DNA of 64,000 nt, taken from positions 2,243,501-2,307,500 of the forward strand of contig NZ_CP029639.1 of the NCBI RefSeq assembly GCF_003268635.1. Reading direction: 5' to 3'. Each line of letters begins with the position of its first letter. Position 1 is the first letter of the stretch. This document shows positions 1 through 8,072 of this stretch, in pieces. The DNA is from Paenibacillus sp. DCT19. GTDB taxonomy: Bacteria > Bacillota > Bacilli > Paenibacillales > Paenibacillaceae. Position numbers and translations under genes: made by a program. The notes under the pieces are model-generated. The model was given only the letters and a program-made list of their open reading frames with translations, searched no databases and was not told where the DNA came from.

Positions 1-31
1 GTGAAAAAGGGCTTTTTCTATTCAGGCTAGG

Positions 32-745
32 TTATTTAAGTCGGTTTAATTGTTTCATTTCCTTTTTCAGCTGATCTTTAATGCGAACGCATTTATTCAA
101 ATGTAAAAAATTATGTCTTGTCGCTGGCATTAGTACAAGTCCGGCGATTGTTTTCTTGCTCCAATATTCAGCAATATCACTTGCTTCTTGAAGAATAGCC
201 TTTTCATCAAACAACTTTTTAATCCTACTATCTTGTACTTTATTTCTAAACTCGCCTGGCTGCAGTGACGAAACGATTTGTCGGGTTTGTTTTCCTACGG
301 CGATCCTATATTCTAACAATGATTCTATATTGATCAGTGAACTTAATTCTGCAATATCATCATCACTCATACTGTTTCCGCTATGGGAAAAACGGATGTT
401 CATTTTTTGTAGCCATTGATCAGAATGAAGTACCTGTTGACTGTCAGCAACTAAAATATTCATTGTTATGTCCTCAACTCTTGCGATATGCCAGAGATGC
501 CATACGATTGAATTTTTTGTATCTCGAGCGCGTACGGGATACTTCCTTAAGTTACTTTCATGCATATGTTCTAGAACAATGTCCTCTAAGGTATGGATAC
601 GATCCTTACTCATTTTCGATGAGTATAACAAGGCATGGTGATCGAGAAAAAGCTTAATCGTTGGAACATGTTCATTTGCATTTAAAATGATTTCGGTTAA
701 TTGCTTATGGTTTTCGTTCCAAGTCCTTCTTTGCTCAATATTCAT
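32..745 (-). CDS. DinB-like (DinB_2 superfamily) protein
   Basis: A 237-residue soluble protein. The segment WHLWHIARVED (residues 82-92) and the C-terminal stretch MPATRHNFLHLNKC (207-220) supply the spaced histidines expected of a DinB/YfiT four-helix bundle, a fold that usually binds a divalent metal. Many members of this superfamily in Bacillota have no known substrate; some are thiol-dependent transferases. The ATG is preceded by GGAGGT eight bases upstream. The gene stands alone next to the window edge and no operon partner is visible. The family is inferred from the His pattern, and the exact function is unknown. Confidence 0.7.
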   Translation of the reverse strand: MNIEQRRTWNENHKQLTEIILNANEHVPTIKLFLDHHALLYSSKMSKDRIHTLEDIVLEHMHESNLRKYPVRARDTKNSIVWHLWHIARVEDITMNILVADSQQVLHSDQWLQKMNIRFSHSGNSMSDDDIAELSSLINIESLLEYRIAVGKQTRQIVSSLQPGEFRNKVQDSRIKKLFDEKAILQEASDIAEYWSKKTIAGLVLMPATRHNFLHLNKCVRIKDQLKKEMKQLNRLK

Positions 746-1123
746 TAAAATTACCTCCAGAATAAAGTGGGAAGAAATTCAGTTGCTTCACAAGCAAACG
801 ATACCTCACCAAGAGCTGACCAAGATCGTCTCTATTTCAAGAAACAAACAGGAAGAAACTAACATATTATTTTTTTATTCGACGCTATGTTTCGTATTCC
901 TTGCTGTCTAAATAACGAAATCATGACAAGTGATTGGCTGAATAATTGGCTGTCACACCGTTTAAGTACTCATCCATCGTTATAGTCGGAGGTGATCATT
1001 GTCCGCATTTTTGGATGAACTTATTTGATCTCTCCGAAAATGTGAATTGCATTATTATGAAACGTTTCTCCTTTCATTACGTTGTAATAAGTAAAGAATT
1101 CCATAGGAGGGAGCCGGTACCAC
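746..1123. other. intergenic region, no supported gene
   Basis: This 378-base stretch lies between a leftward and a rightward gene, so it should hold two divergent promoters, but I see no convincing -35/-10 pair. A Shine-Dalgarno-like GGAGGTGAT near 990 precedes a nine-codon TTG reading frame that stops at once. I do not regard it as a gene. Confidence 0.5.
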
Positions 1124-2065
1124 ATGAATTATAAAGAATTGAATGAGCAATTGGCGATTCTGAAGGAAAAGGGGAGAATTTACGAGAAGTGGAAGAGCAG
1201 GCTTGCGAAACTAAACGAGGAAGAGAACGAGTGGAAAGCCAAAGTAGAGCGACGCTTGGAGCATTTGAAAAAGGAACAAAGCGATGTAGATCGTTTAAAT
1301 AGCATGACATTGTCGGCATTTTTCTATAACTTTATTGGTAAGAAACAGGAACGGTTAGAGAAGGAAGAGCTGGAGCTTATGGAGAGCAAAGCTGAGTATG
1401 ACACGGCATGCCGCATGTTACAGGATGTGCAAGAACAGCGTTTACAGGTACAGCGTGAGCTGGATGGACAACGTGAACTTCAGTTCTGGGAAAGTGATTA
1501 CAAGCAGCTATGGGGCAAGAAGGAACACCATTTACTAGCCAGAGATCATGAACTACAACAGATGGCAGAGGATCGCGAACATGTCATCGGGGAGTTGAAG
1601 GAGCTACATGAGGCGGAGCGAGAAGGTAAACGTCTAATGCTCGCCTTGGATCGTGCTGCAGAGGCTCTAAAGTCGGCAGGGAACTGGGGAGCGTATGATA
1701 TGATGGGTGGTGGTATGATCTCCACTCATATCAAGCGTAGCCGAATGGATGATGCACAATCTGCCATCAATGAAGCTGGAAGACATCTGAAACGTTTTCA
1801 GAAGGAGCTGGATGATGTCAAAATGGCGGTCAAAGCCGACTTAGAACTCGGAGGTTTGTTATCGTTCGCTGATTATTTCTTCGATAACCTCTTCGTGGAT
1901 TGGATGGTTCAGGACAAAATTCGTAAAGCTGAATCTCAGGTGCAGGAGGGACAAAGTACGATCCGCCGTACTATGCATGTTCTAAAAAATGAAATACGTG
2001 CACATCAGGCAAGCAAGGAGAGCTTGGAGCGTCGTTATCATCAACATATTGAGCTTGCCGATTAG
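1124..2065 (+). CDS. coiled-coil protein of unknown function
   Basis: A 313-residue, highly charged protein that is almost wholly alpha-helical by composition. Long Glu/Lys/Leu-rich heptad-like segments cover roughly residues 1-175 and 205-310. They are interrupted near residues 188-210 by a glycine-rich patch (GNWGAYDMMGGGMIS) that looks like a conserved hinge or active loop. There is no signal peptide; a mildly hydrophobic segment (GGLLSFADYFFDNLFVDWMV, about 245-264) is too polar to be a clear membrane span. The ATG follows TAGGAGGGAGC. I recognise no named family. A scaffold or filament-like role is possible but not shown. It is monocistronic by its neighbours. Confidence 0.75.
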   Translation: MNYKELNEQLAILKEKGRIYEKWKSRLAKLNEEENEWKAKVERRLEHLKKEQSDVDRLNSMTLSAFFYNFIGKKQERLEKEELELMESKAEYDTACRMLQDVQEQRLQVQRELDGQRELQFWESDYKQLWGKKEHHLLARDHELQQMAEDREHVIGELKELHEAEREGKRLMLALDRAAEALKSAGNWGAYDMMGGGMISTHIKRSRMDDAQSAINEAGRHLKRFQKELDDVKMAVKADLELGGLLSFADYFFDNLFVDWMVQDKIRKAESQVQEGQSTIRRTMHVLKNEIRAHQASKESLERRYHQHIELAD

Positions 2066-2096
2066 CTTCATGCTTCTATATCCTATAAAAAAATCT

Positions 2097-2151
2097 AAAA
2101 TAGGGTACGCCCTGCTATCCATGAAGTTATGGTGCAAGACGTACCCTATTT
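2097..2151 (-). terminator. inverted repeat terminator downstream of the M42 gene
   Basis: AAATAGGGTACG (about 2098-2109) pairs perfectly with CGTACCCTATTT (2140-2151) across a 30-base loop. Read on the minus strand the stem is followed by TTTTAGATTTTTTT, as expected for a terminator of the leftward M42 gene. It may also slow transcription of the coiled-coil gene from the other side. Confidence 0.6.
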
Positions 2152-2253
2152 ACGTTAAATGCCGGTTACTGATTATTCAACTTGATAAGACGGACAGAAG
2201 ATGGTAAGTGCTTCTTTTTACATTATGAAATTGCCTATTGTATGACGTTTAGC

Positions 2254-3294
2254 TTATTTGGTTGTTATATATGCCGTGAGCAATCGCGCGGTGTTTAACA
2301 CTGCGTCTTTATGCGTACGCTCCATGGAGTGAGAGGCGTGAACCCCTGGGCCAATGAGTGCAGCTCGAATGTTGTTGCCGGCACGTAACGCAGCGGAACC
2401 GTCTGATCCATATTGTGGATAAATGTCGATGACATAATCCATGTTGCTCACTTTTGCTAGCTCGATTAAGCGGCTTGTCATCTCATAGTCGTATGGACCC
2501 GAAGAATCCTTGGCACAGATCGATACATCGGTTTCTTTGCAGCTGAGATCATCACCCATAGCTCCCATATCTACAGCGATCATTTCGCTAATCTCGGCAG
2601 GGATATAGGATGCTCCGTGCCCCACTTCTTCGTAGTTGGAGATTAACAATGACACGTTATGTAGAGGCTTCCAGCCCTCGCGGTGAGCAGACTCCAGTAT
2701 GCCAAATAAGGCAGCTACGCTGGCTTTATCATCAAGATGTCTTGATTTGATATAACCACTTGGTGTAATGACAGCTCTGGCATCGAAGGAAATGAAGTCT
2801 CCGACACAGATACCTAGTCCTAATACATCCTCCTTGGAATTAACGACTTCGTCAATTCGAACTTCCATGTTACTTTCTTTGCGTTCGAAGGTACGTGCAT
2901 CGGGATAGACGTGTACAGAGGGATGAAGAGAGAGAATCGTGCCTGTGTAGCTTCTACCATCCCGAGTATGAATCGTGCAGTATTCATTTTCAATACTCTG
3001 CATGGAGAATCCGCCAACAGATGTTAGTTTCAAAGTGCCGTAGGAAGTAATTGAGCGTACCATTGCACCTAGGGTGTCAACGTGTGCGCTAAGTCCAATC
3101 GTTTTGGATGAATCTTGTCCAGCCAGCGTAAGGATCGCTCCGCCTTTATTGTTTAATTCAAAAGGAATGGATAATTTGTCTGCTTCCTCACGAATCATCT
3201 CGATGATGTGGTGTGTGTATCCACTTGGACTCGGTGTATCTAGCATTTTTTTAAGCAAAGTTAAGACATAGGATTCATTAATCGTAAAAGACAT
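2254..3294 (-). CDS. M42 family aminopeptidase
   Basis: A 346-residue metallopeptidase of family M42 (glutamyl/leucyl aminopeptidase, formerly called endo-glucanase-like). Metal and catalytic motifs are in the expected order: HVDTLG at 71-76, LDDK near 186 (metal-bridging Asp), YEEVGHG near 220 (general base and metal Glu), an Asp near 240, and GPGVHASHS around 315-323. Family members are cytoplasmic, usually dodecameric, di-Zn or Co enzymes trimming N-terminal residues from short peptides. The ATG has AAGGAGG upstream. Downstream is an inverted-repeat terminator and upstream lies a LapA-like gene with its own terminator, so it is probably monocistronic. Confidence 0.9.
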   Translation of the reverse strand: MSFTINESYVLTLLKKMLDTPSPSGYTHHIIEMIREEADKLSIPFELNNKGGAILTLAGQDSSKTIGLSAHVDTLGAMVRSITSYGTLKLTSVGGFSMQSIENEYCTIHTRDGRSYTGTILSLHPSVHVYPDARTFERKESNMEVRIDEVVNSKEDVLGLGICVGDFISFDARAVITPSGYIKSRHLDDKASVAALFGILESAHREGWKPLHNVSLLISNYEEVGHGASYIPAEISEMIAVDMGAMGDDLSCKETDVSICAKDSSGPYDYEMTSRLIELAKVSNMDYVIDIYPQYGSDGSAALRAGNNIRAALIGPGVHASHSMERTHKDAVLNTARLLTAYITTK

Positions 3295-3336
3295 GGTATA
3301 ACTTCCTCCTTAAAAATTATTGTTGTGGAACAAATA

Positions 3337-3391
3337 CAGCCTGTCTGGCAGGAATGTTGGAGCTCACCCATTCCTTAGGCCAGCAGGCTGC
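3337..3391 (-). terminator. terminator downstream of the LapA-like gene
   Basis: CAGCCTGTCTGGC pairs with GCCAGCAGGCTG with an inner ATTCC/GGAAT stem. On the minus strand it lies just after the LapA-like stop codon and separates it from the M42 gene. Confidence 0.6.
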
Positions 3392-3398
3392 CTGTTTT

Positions 3399-3785
3399 TT
3401 ACAACGTACCTGTAGGATTTCCTTTACGCTGGCTTTCGATAGAGTCATTAGCAACAGAACTTTCCGGTTCAGTTGTTTCAAATGTATCCATTGAAGCGTA
3501 GGAATCGAACGTGTCAGTGCTTGATGTGGGTGCGGCATTCTCTAATTCAGCTACGCGTAGCTTCAACTGTTTGTTTTCACGTTGCAGTCGATATTGGCGA
3601 TAGATGCCGTATGACCCTACAATAATTCCACCGATCAGTGTACAACCGAGAATCAGTAGAATTAGCGGGATTTGGAACGTGTTAAAGAGCAGGTTAACCT
3701 CCACCGAATTCACATTAATGACAGCAAATATTCCGGTTAAGAGTGCAAAAACAAGACCTGCAATAAGCGCCCATTGCATTTTCAT
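3399..3785 (-). CDS. LapA domain-containing membrane protein
   Basis: A 128-residue protein with two membrane segments (about residues 5-25 and 38-60) separated by a short loop containing NVNSVEVNLLF, followed by a short coiled coil (YRQYRLQRENKQLKLRVAELENA) and a Ser/Thr-rich tail. This is the layout of the lipopolysaccharide assembly protein A (LapA/DUF1049) domain, which is common in Gram-positive bacteria despite its name. Function in Bacillota is unknown. The ATG follows CAAGGAGGC. It lies upstream of the M42 gene but has its own terminator. Confidence 0.75.
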   Translation of the reverse strand: MKMQWALIAGLVFALLTGIFAVINVNSVEVNLLFNTFQIPLILLILGCTLIGGIIVGSYGIYRQYRLQRENKQLKLRVAELENAAPTSSTDTFDSYASMDTFETTEPESSVANDSIESQRKGNPTGTL

Positions 3786-3867
3786 GGTGGTGCCTCCTTG
3801 TTGAACAATTCAGGACTAAGATACATTACCCCATTAGCCTGAGGTTGTATCCTGCAATGATTATAAA

Positions 3868-3893
3868 ATCCCCTGCCCGAATGGGCAAGGGAT
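3868..3893 (-). terminator. terminator of pepF
   Basis: The stem ATCCCCTGCCC / GGGCAAGGGAT closes over a GAAT loop. Read on the minus strand it is followed by TTTTAT, shortly after the pepF stop codon. Confidence 0.6.
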
Positions 3894-3920
3894 GCAGGTC
3901 GTAAGGATGGAACAACAACC

Positions 3921-5840
3921 TTATTTGGTTAATTCCTCCATCTGCTCGATCAGTTCTTTGAAGACGCTCATAGCTTCACGGATCGGCTGCGGTGAGGACA
4001 TATCCACACCAGCTTTTTTCAAGATGTTGATGGAGTAATCACTACCGCCGCTCTTCAGGAAACCGAGATAGCGATCTACTGCAGGCTGACCCTCTTCCAG
4101 AATTTGCTTCGAGAAGCTTGTTGCAGCGGAGAAGCCTGTAGCATATTTGTACACGTAGAAGCTGTTGTAGAAGTGGGGAATACGTGCCCATTCCATTTCA
4201 ATTTCTTTGTCTACCGCCATGTCTTTACCATGATATTGTACGTTCAGATCATAATAAATCTCGGATAGCAGTTGTGGAGTAAGCGCGTCACCTTGCTCCG
4301 CACGTTCATGAATGATCTTCTCGAATTCGGCAAACATCGTTTGACGGAATACAGTAGTGCGGAATTGATCTGCATAATAAGTTAGCAGATACAACTTCTC
4401 TTTTGGATCGGTTGATTTATTCAATAGATAATCCATCAACAATGCTTCGTTCGTGGTGGATGCAACTTCAGCAAGGAAGATGGTGTATTGCGCATCACGA
4501 TACGGAAGCGTTGTATCTGAATAATGAGAATGCAGTGCATGACCCATTTCATGAGCAAGTGTAAACATGCTGTTCAGATTATCCTTGTGATTGAGCAGGA
4601 CATAAGGGTGTGTGCCGTAAGCTCCCCATGCATAAGCGCCTGAGCGTTTATTTTCATTCTCATATACATCGATCCAGCGATTATCATAACCTGCCTGAAG
4701 TGTATCAGCATAATCCTGCCCCAGTGGCTTCAAGCCATCTTTGACGATTTGTTTGGCTTCATCATAGGTGATATCCATCTTGTACTCATCTACGAGTGGA
4801 GCGAACAGATCATACATATGCAATTGATCAACACCAAGCAATTTCTTGCGCAGATCCATGTAACGGTGCAGCAAAGGAAGGCTTTCGTGAATGGTATCCA
4901 CGAGGTTTGTGTATACATCCTTCGGAATGTTGTCGCCGTAGAGGGACATTTCCAGAACAGAAGGATACTTGCGTACGTCTGAATAAAACATATTTTTGGT
5001 TACATTGGCATTCAGGGCAGCAGCAATCGTATTTTTTTGTTTGCCATATGTTTCATATACCGCCTTAAAAGCGCGTTCGCGAACTTCACGGTTCGGATTT
5101 TCTAGGAATTGAATGTAACTGCCATGTGTCAGTTCAACTTCATTTCCTTGCTCATCCTTAATTTTTGGGAATTTGAGATCGGCATTGTTCAACATGCTAA
5201 AAATCGTTTGCGGAGCTTGAGAGAGGTTACCCACTTGAGCCAGTAAAGCTTCCTCTGTTTTGCTCAGAACATGCGCTTTTTCCCGTTTCATTTCTTCTAA
5301 AGTGAACTTGTAAGCTTTAAGCTGCTCATCAGCAATTAATGCATCCAGTTGGTCGTCTGGAAGTGCCAAAATCTCAGGTGTTACAAACGAGAGGGCTTCC
5401 CCAACTTGAACACTCAGCTTTTGCGCTTTTTGGGAAAGGTTTTGATATGTAGGATTAGCTGTGTCTTCATCTTGGTGCATGCGTGCGTACACAAAAAGGC
5501 GCTCTATTTTGAGAGATACCTCATCTTCCAGCTCGAAACATGCGTTTAATGCTTCGGGTTTATCCAGTTTGCCTTGAAATTCGGAGGCTTTCTTCGTCAA
5601 AGAAGAGACTTCTTCATACTCTTGATCCCAAGCTTTCTGATCGGCAAACAAATCTTCCAGTTTCCAAGTATGTTCAGTTGGTACCTCGGAACGTTTCAAT
5701 AATTGACTCATGGGAATCCTCCTTAATGGTAATGATGAATCTATGGATGAAACAGTCTTCGCCTCGACCGCTGAAATGGGCAGAGACGAAGGAATTAAGC
5801 TAAGTACCAGCAAAATAGCGAATGATCTGCGGTAGTTCAA
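3921..5840 (-). CDS. pepF: oligoendopeptidase F (M3 family), possible exported form
   Basis: A zinc oligopeptidase of family M3B. The HEMGHALHS motif is around residue 430 of the long form (387 of the short form), with the downstream metal Glu expected. The frame opens with TTG at 5840 behind GAGGAGG and encodes a Sec-type leader: basic MNYRR, a hydrophobic core, then AVEA followed by KT. A second start, ATG at 5711 behind a perfect AAGGAGG (5718-5724), gives MSQLLKRSE and a 596-residue protein, which is the usual PepF length (about 600). Both starts look functional, so the gene may yield a secreted and a cytoplasmic enzyme, or the upstream one may be dominant. Family members cut oligopeptides of roughly 7-17 residues. 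A terminator follows. Confidence 0.9.
   Translation of the reverse strand: MNYRRSFAILLVLSLIPSSLPISAVEAKTVSSIDSSLPLRRIPMSQLLKRSEVPTEHTWKLEDLFADQKAWDQEYEEVSSLTKKASEFQGKLDKPEALNACFELEDEVSLKIERLFVYARMHQDEDTANPTYQNLSQKAQKLSVQVGEALSFVTPEILALPDDQLDALIADEQLKAYKFTLEEMKREKAHVLSKTEEALLAQVGNLSQAPQTIFSMLNNADLKFPKIKDEQGNEVELTHGSYIQFLENPNREVRERAFKAVYETYGKQKNTIAAALNANVTKNMFYSDVRKYPSVLEMSLYGDNIPKDVYTNLVDTIHESLPLLHRYMDLRKKLLGVDQLHMYDLFAPLVDEYKMDITYDEAKQIVKDGLKPLGQDYADTLQAGYDNRWIDVYENENKRSGAYAWGAYGTHPYVLLNHKDNLNSMFTLAHEMGHALHSHYSDTTLPYRDAQYTIFLAEVASTTNEALLMDYLLNKSTDPKEKLYLLTYYADQFRTTVFRQTMFAEFEKIIHERAEQGDALTPQLLSEIYYDLNVQYHGKDMAVDKEIEMEWARIPHFYNSFYVYKYATGFSAATSFSKQILEEGQPAVDRYLGFLKSGGSDYSINILKKAGVDMSSPQPIREAMSVFKELIEQMEELTK
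5711..5724 (-). promoter_or_regulatory. internal ribosome binding site and second start of pepF
   Basis: AAGGAGG at 5718-5724 with six bases to an in-frame ATG (5709-5711). It lies 129 bases inside the longer reading frame, directly after the segment that encodes the signal peptide. It is at least as strong as the site at the outer TTG. Confidence 0.75.
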
Positions 5841-5910
5841 CGTATTTCCTCCTCAGTCATACCAATATTTCGTATAGTATGACCTGGTACACGTTGAAAT
5901 ATTTGAAAAG

Positions 5911-6096
5911 CTAAGCCCCCATATTGTAGAGGAAATATACAATTAGGAAGAAAGCAAAGCAAATCATGAGAGTGGCGATCAGGGCCATGCCTCTTCTCAG
6001 TCGATCCGGGATGGAATTACGTCCCAGAATCAGCACAATTCCTAGGGAAAAGGCGAGAATAATAAATATGACGACATTACTTGAATCGAGCTGCAT
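5911..6096 (-). CDS. small two-span membrane protein
   Basis: A 61-residue hydrophobic protein with two predicted membrane helices (about 7-24 and 36-58) joined by a basic loop, NSIPDRLRRG. The ATG at 6096 is preferred over an upstream in-frame ATG because AAAGAGGT lies just upstream, inside the last codons of the neighbouring gene whose stop is only five bases away. Translation is therefore probably coupled. No known family is recognised; it resembles the many small conserved membrane proteins of Paenibacillus. Confidence 0.65.
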   Translation of the reverse strand: MQLDSSNVVIFIILAFSLGIVLILGRNSIPDRLRRGMALIATLMICFAFFLIVYFLYNMGA

Positions 6097-6100
6097 CAAT

Positions 6101-6334
6101 CTAGACCTCTTTGAAGGCAGCCATAAGCTGGCGCCATTCATCCTCACGGTTCTCGAAATCGGCTTTTGGGAAACGGCGTTCAGCCCAATGCATTAAGGCT
6201 GGACGGCTTAAGAACGTATGACATTCCTCGCCCCATTCTTCAGAGATTTCACGAAGCACGAGATACTTGCCTTGTACTTCCACAGTCATCATATTCCATT
6301 TGTCTGTTTTGTATATTTCATGTTTTTTTATCAT
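6101..6334 (-). CDS. small hypothetical protein
   Basis: A 77-residue acidic, tryptophan-rich soluble protein with no membrane segment and no motif that I recognise. It precedes, and is probably cotranscribed with, the small membrane protein that begins five bases after its stop. An alternative start at Met15 or Met16 would shorten it. It is divergent from the cold-shock gene. Confidence 0.55.
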   Translation of the reverse strand: MIKKHEIYKTDKWNMMTVEVQGKYLVLREISEEWGEECHTFLSRPALMHWAERRFPKADFENREDEWRQLMAAFKEV

Positions 6335-6423
6335 AGGTAGTCTCCAAACTAACGGTTTTGGTAAAATGATACCGTACCCTTCGATTCAAAGCAAATTTTT
6401 TCGGGATTTATAAAAAAGAAAAA

Positions 6424-6497
6424 TTGCAAAATGGAGGGGCTTACAGTATAATAAGGGTATTCGCCATAGATGGCGATATTTTTAGGAGGTTGTTCAT
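6424..6497 (+). promoter_or_regulatory. csp promoter and 5' UTR hairpin
   Basis: TTGCAA (6424-6429), a 17-base spacer and a perfect TATAAT (6447-6452) form a sigma-A promoter. Transcription should begin near 6459-6461. The leader then immediately forms the hairpin TCGCCA-TAGA-TGGCGA (6461-6476), followed by the ribosome binding site AGGAGGT (6484-6490). A hairpin at the extreme 5' end commonly protects an mRNA from decay; a thermosensing role is possible but not shown. Confidence 0.8.
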
Positions 6498-6695
6498 TTG
6501 AAAGGTACAGTTAAATGGTTTAATGCAGAAAAAGGCTATGGCTTTATTTCAGTTGAAGGCGGCGAGGACGTATTCGTACATTTCTCCGCAATCCAAGGCG
6601 ACGGCTTTAAAACATTGGAAGAAGGTCAAGCGGTAGAATTCGAAATCACTGATGGAAACCGTGGTCCTCAAGCAGCTAACGTAACTAAATTGTAA
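6498..6695 (+). CDS. cold-shock protein (CspA/CspB family)
   Basis: A 65-residue single cold-shock domain that binds single-stranded RNA and DNA and acts as an RNA chaperone. RNP1 (KGYGFI, residues 12-17) and RNP2 (VFVHF, 25-29) are intact, and the length is exactly that of Bacillus CspB. It starts with TTG behind AGGAGGT. It is monocistronic, with a strong promoter upstream and a terminator downstream. Paenibacillus usually has several paralogues, so no specific csp letter is given. Confidence 0.95.
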   Translation: MKGTVKWFNAEKGYGFISVEGGEDVFVHFSAIQGDGFKTLEEGQAVEFEITDGNRGPQAANVTKL

Positions 6696-6753
6696 GAATC
6701 TTTCCGGTCAACGGACTTCTTATAAATGACTTATAGCTGAATATACGAACACA

Positions 6754-6789
6754 AGCACAGTCCCCATTTAGGAGGCTGTGCTTTTTTTG
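6754..6789 (+). terminator. csp terminator
   Basis: AGCACAG (6754-6760) pairs with CTGTGCT (6775-6781), followed by a T-run beginning in the last stem base (TTTTTTT). Confidence 0.8.
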
Positions 6790-6863
6790 ATGATTATTTA
6801 TCATTATGTGTAGTTTGACGTATTTAATTCAGTTAGCCGAGAAGTTGGATGAATTCCATTTCA

Positions 6864-8036
6864 TCAACCTGTTCGACGTGTGCCGCTGAATAATAACTTT
6901 AGGCCGAATCCAAGCAACGCAGCTAGAGAGAAAGCCATCGCGGTTAAATAAAAGGTTTGTCTACCAGCATGTTGAATCAGTAGTCCGCCTAGTGTTCCAC
7001 TAAGCAAACCGGCTAAGCTTGACCATACGATCGTAAAGAGAGCCATGCCTGTGGCGCGGTATTCATCCGGTACAAGGTTGGTAATGTATCGAACTGCGGT
7101 AACGTAGAATATGCCGAACGTCACACTGTGCATAAATTGAATCGCAACCACTGCTTCAGGCGTATGAGAGATCGACATCAGCAATAGACGTAGGGCATAC
7201 ATTAGAGCAGCAAAGGCAATCAGCGGCAATTCCTTATACCGACTACCGTATTTGCTTAGCAACATGAAGATTGGAATCTCGCTTACAGAAGAGATCAGTA
7301 GTGACCAGCCAATTAAGCCTTCGCCAGCGCCCAATTCTTTGAGCGTAATGGTGAGAAAGGCTTCATTCATTCGATGACCCATGGCAAGCAAAAAAACACA
7401 GGCGAAAAAGCTCAGCACCTCTCGGCGTTTTAGAATAGCCCATAACCCCGAAAGCTCCATCTTCGTGCTACCACTGGAGGGTTGATCCTGTAAACGCAAA
7501 CTGATGAGCAGTGTAGTTCCAGCTAAGACGATACATAACCACATGGTCCAACCTACTCCGAACGAACCGAGAAAGTAGCCGATGGTAAGAGCGAAGAAGG
7601 CATACCCAATTGAACCAAACACACGGATGGTCGTAAAATTTCTACCATATTTATTAGCGGTTGTAATCGCCATCGTGTCTGCAAGCGGATAGATTGGATA
7701 ATAGAAAAAGTAAAATAAGGACACAAGTATAAATACTTCCCCAAATGTTGTTGCGTTGGCTAGCAAAATACCTGTAAGAAACTGTCCTGCGAGCAAGATG
7801 ATCATGACTTTACGCACTGTTTTATATCGATCACTCGCCATACTCCAGAACATGTTGGAGAATACGGATACAAGTGGACCGATCCCGTACAAGTAACCGA
7901 TCTCTGCGCGAGAAAAACCAAGGTGGCTAAAGAATAGCTGGAAATAAGAAACTACCAGTACTGTTGAACCGAAAATAGTGAACATCAGTGCCCGCAGCCA
8001 GGTTTGATCTGGGCGGGCGTTGTGACTTAATTTCAT
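6864..8036 (-). CDS. MFS transporter (HcaT/PPP-type MFS_1-like)
   Basis: A 390-residue polytopic protein with about twelve membrane helices. The loop SMASDRYKTVRK (about 64-75) is the MFS motif A between helices 2 and 3, and a related loop (LLSKYGSRYKE) occurs in the second half. The short length and the NKYGRNFTTIRVFGSIGYAFFA segment match the PPP/HcaT and nucleoside-symporter-like branch. The substrate cannot be told. The ATG follows GGAG. It starts 36 bases after the stop of the MATE-like gene and is probably cotranscribed with it. Confidence 0.85.
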   Translation of the reverse strand: MKLSHNARPDQTWLRALMFTIFGSTVLVVSYFQLFFSHLGFSRAEIGYLYGIGPLVSVFSNMFWSMASDRYKTVRKVMIILLAGQFLTGILLANATTFGEVFILVSLFYFFYYPIYPLADTMAITTANKYGRNFTTIRVFGSIGYAFFALTIGYFLGSFGVGWTMWLCIVLAGTTLLISLRLQDQPSSGSTKMELSGLWAILKRREVLSFFACVFLLAMGHRMNEAFLTITLKELGAGEGLIGWSLLISSVSEIPIFMLLSKYGSRYKELPLIAFAALMYALRLLLMSISHTPEAVVAIQFMHSVTFGIFYVTAVRYITNLVPDEYRATGMALFTIVWSSLAGLLSGTLGGLLIQHAGRQTFYLTAMAFSLAALLGFGLKLLFSGTRRTG

Positions 8037-8072
8037 GTTGTGAAAACTCCAATCCTAAATAACTTTCCAGCA

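Noticed and set aside
337..657. Plus-strand frame antisense to the DinB-like gene
   Set aside because: It mirrors the real gene, has no ribosome binding site and an implausible composition.
980..1025. GGAGGTGAT followed by a TTG-started nine-codon frame
   Set aside because: The frame stops after nine codons, nothing recognisable follows in other frames, and no single-base repair gives a convincing protein.
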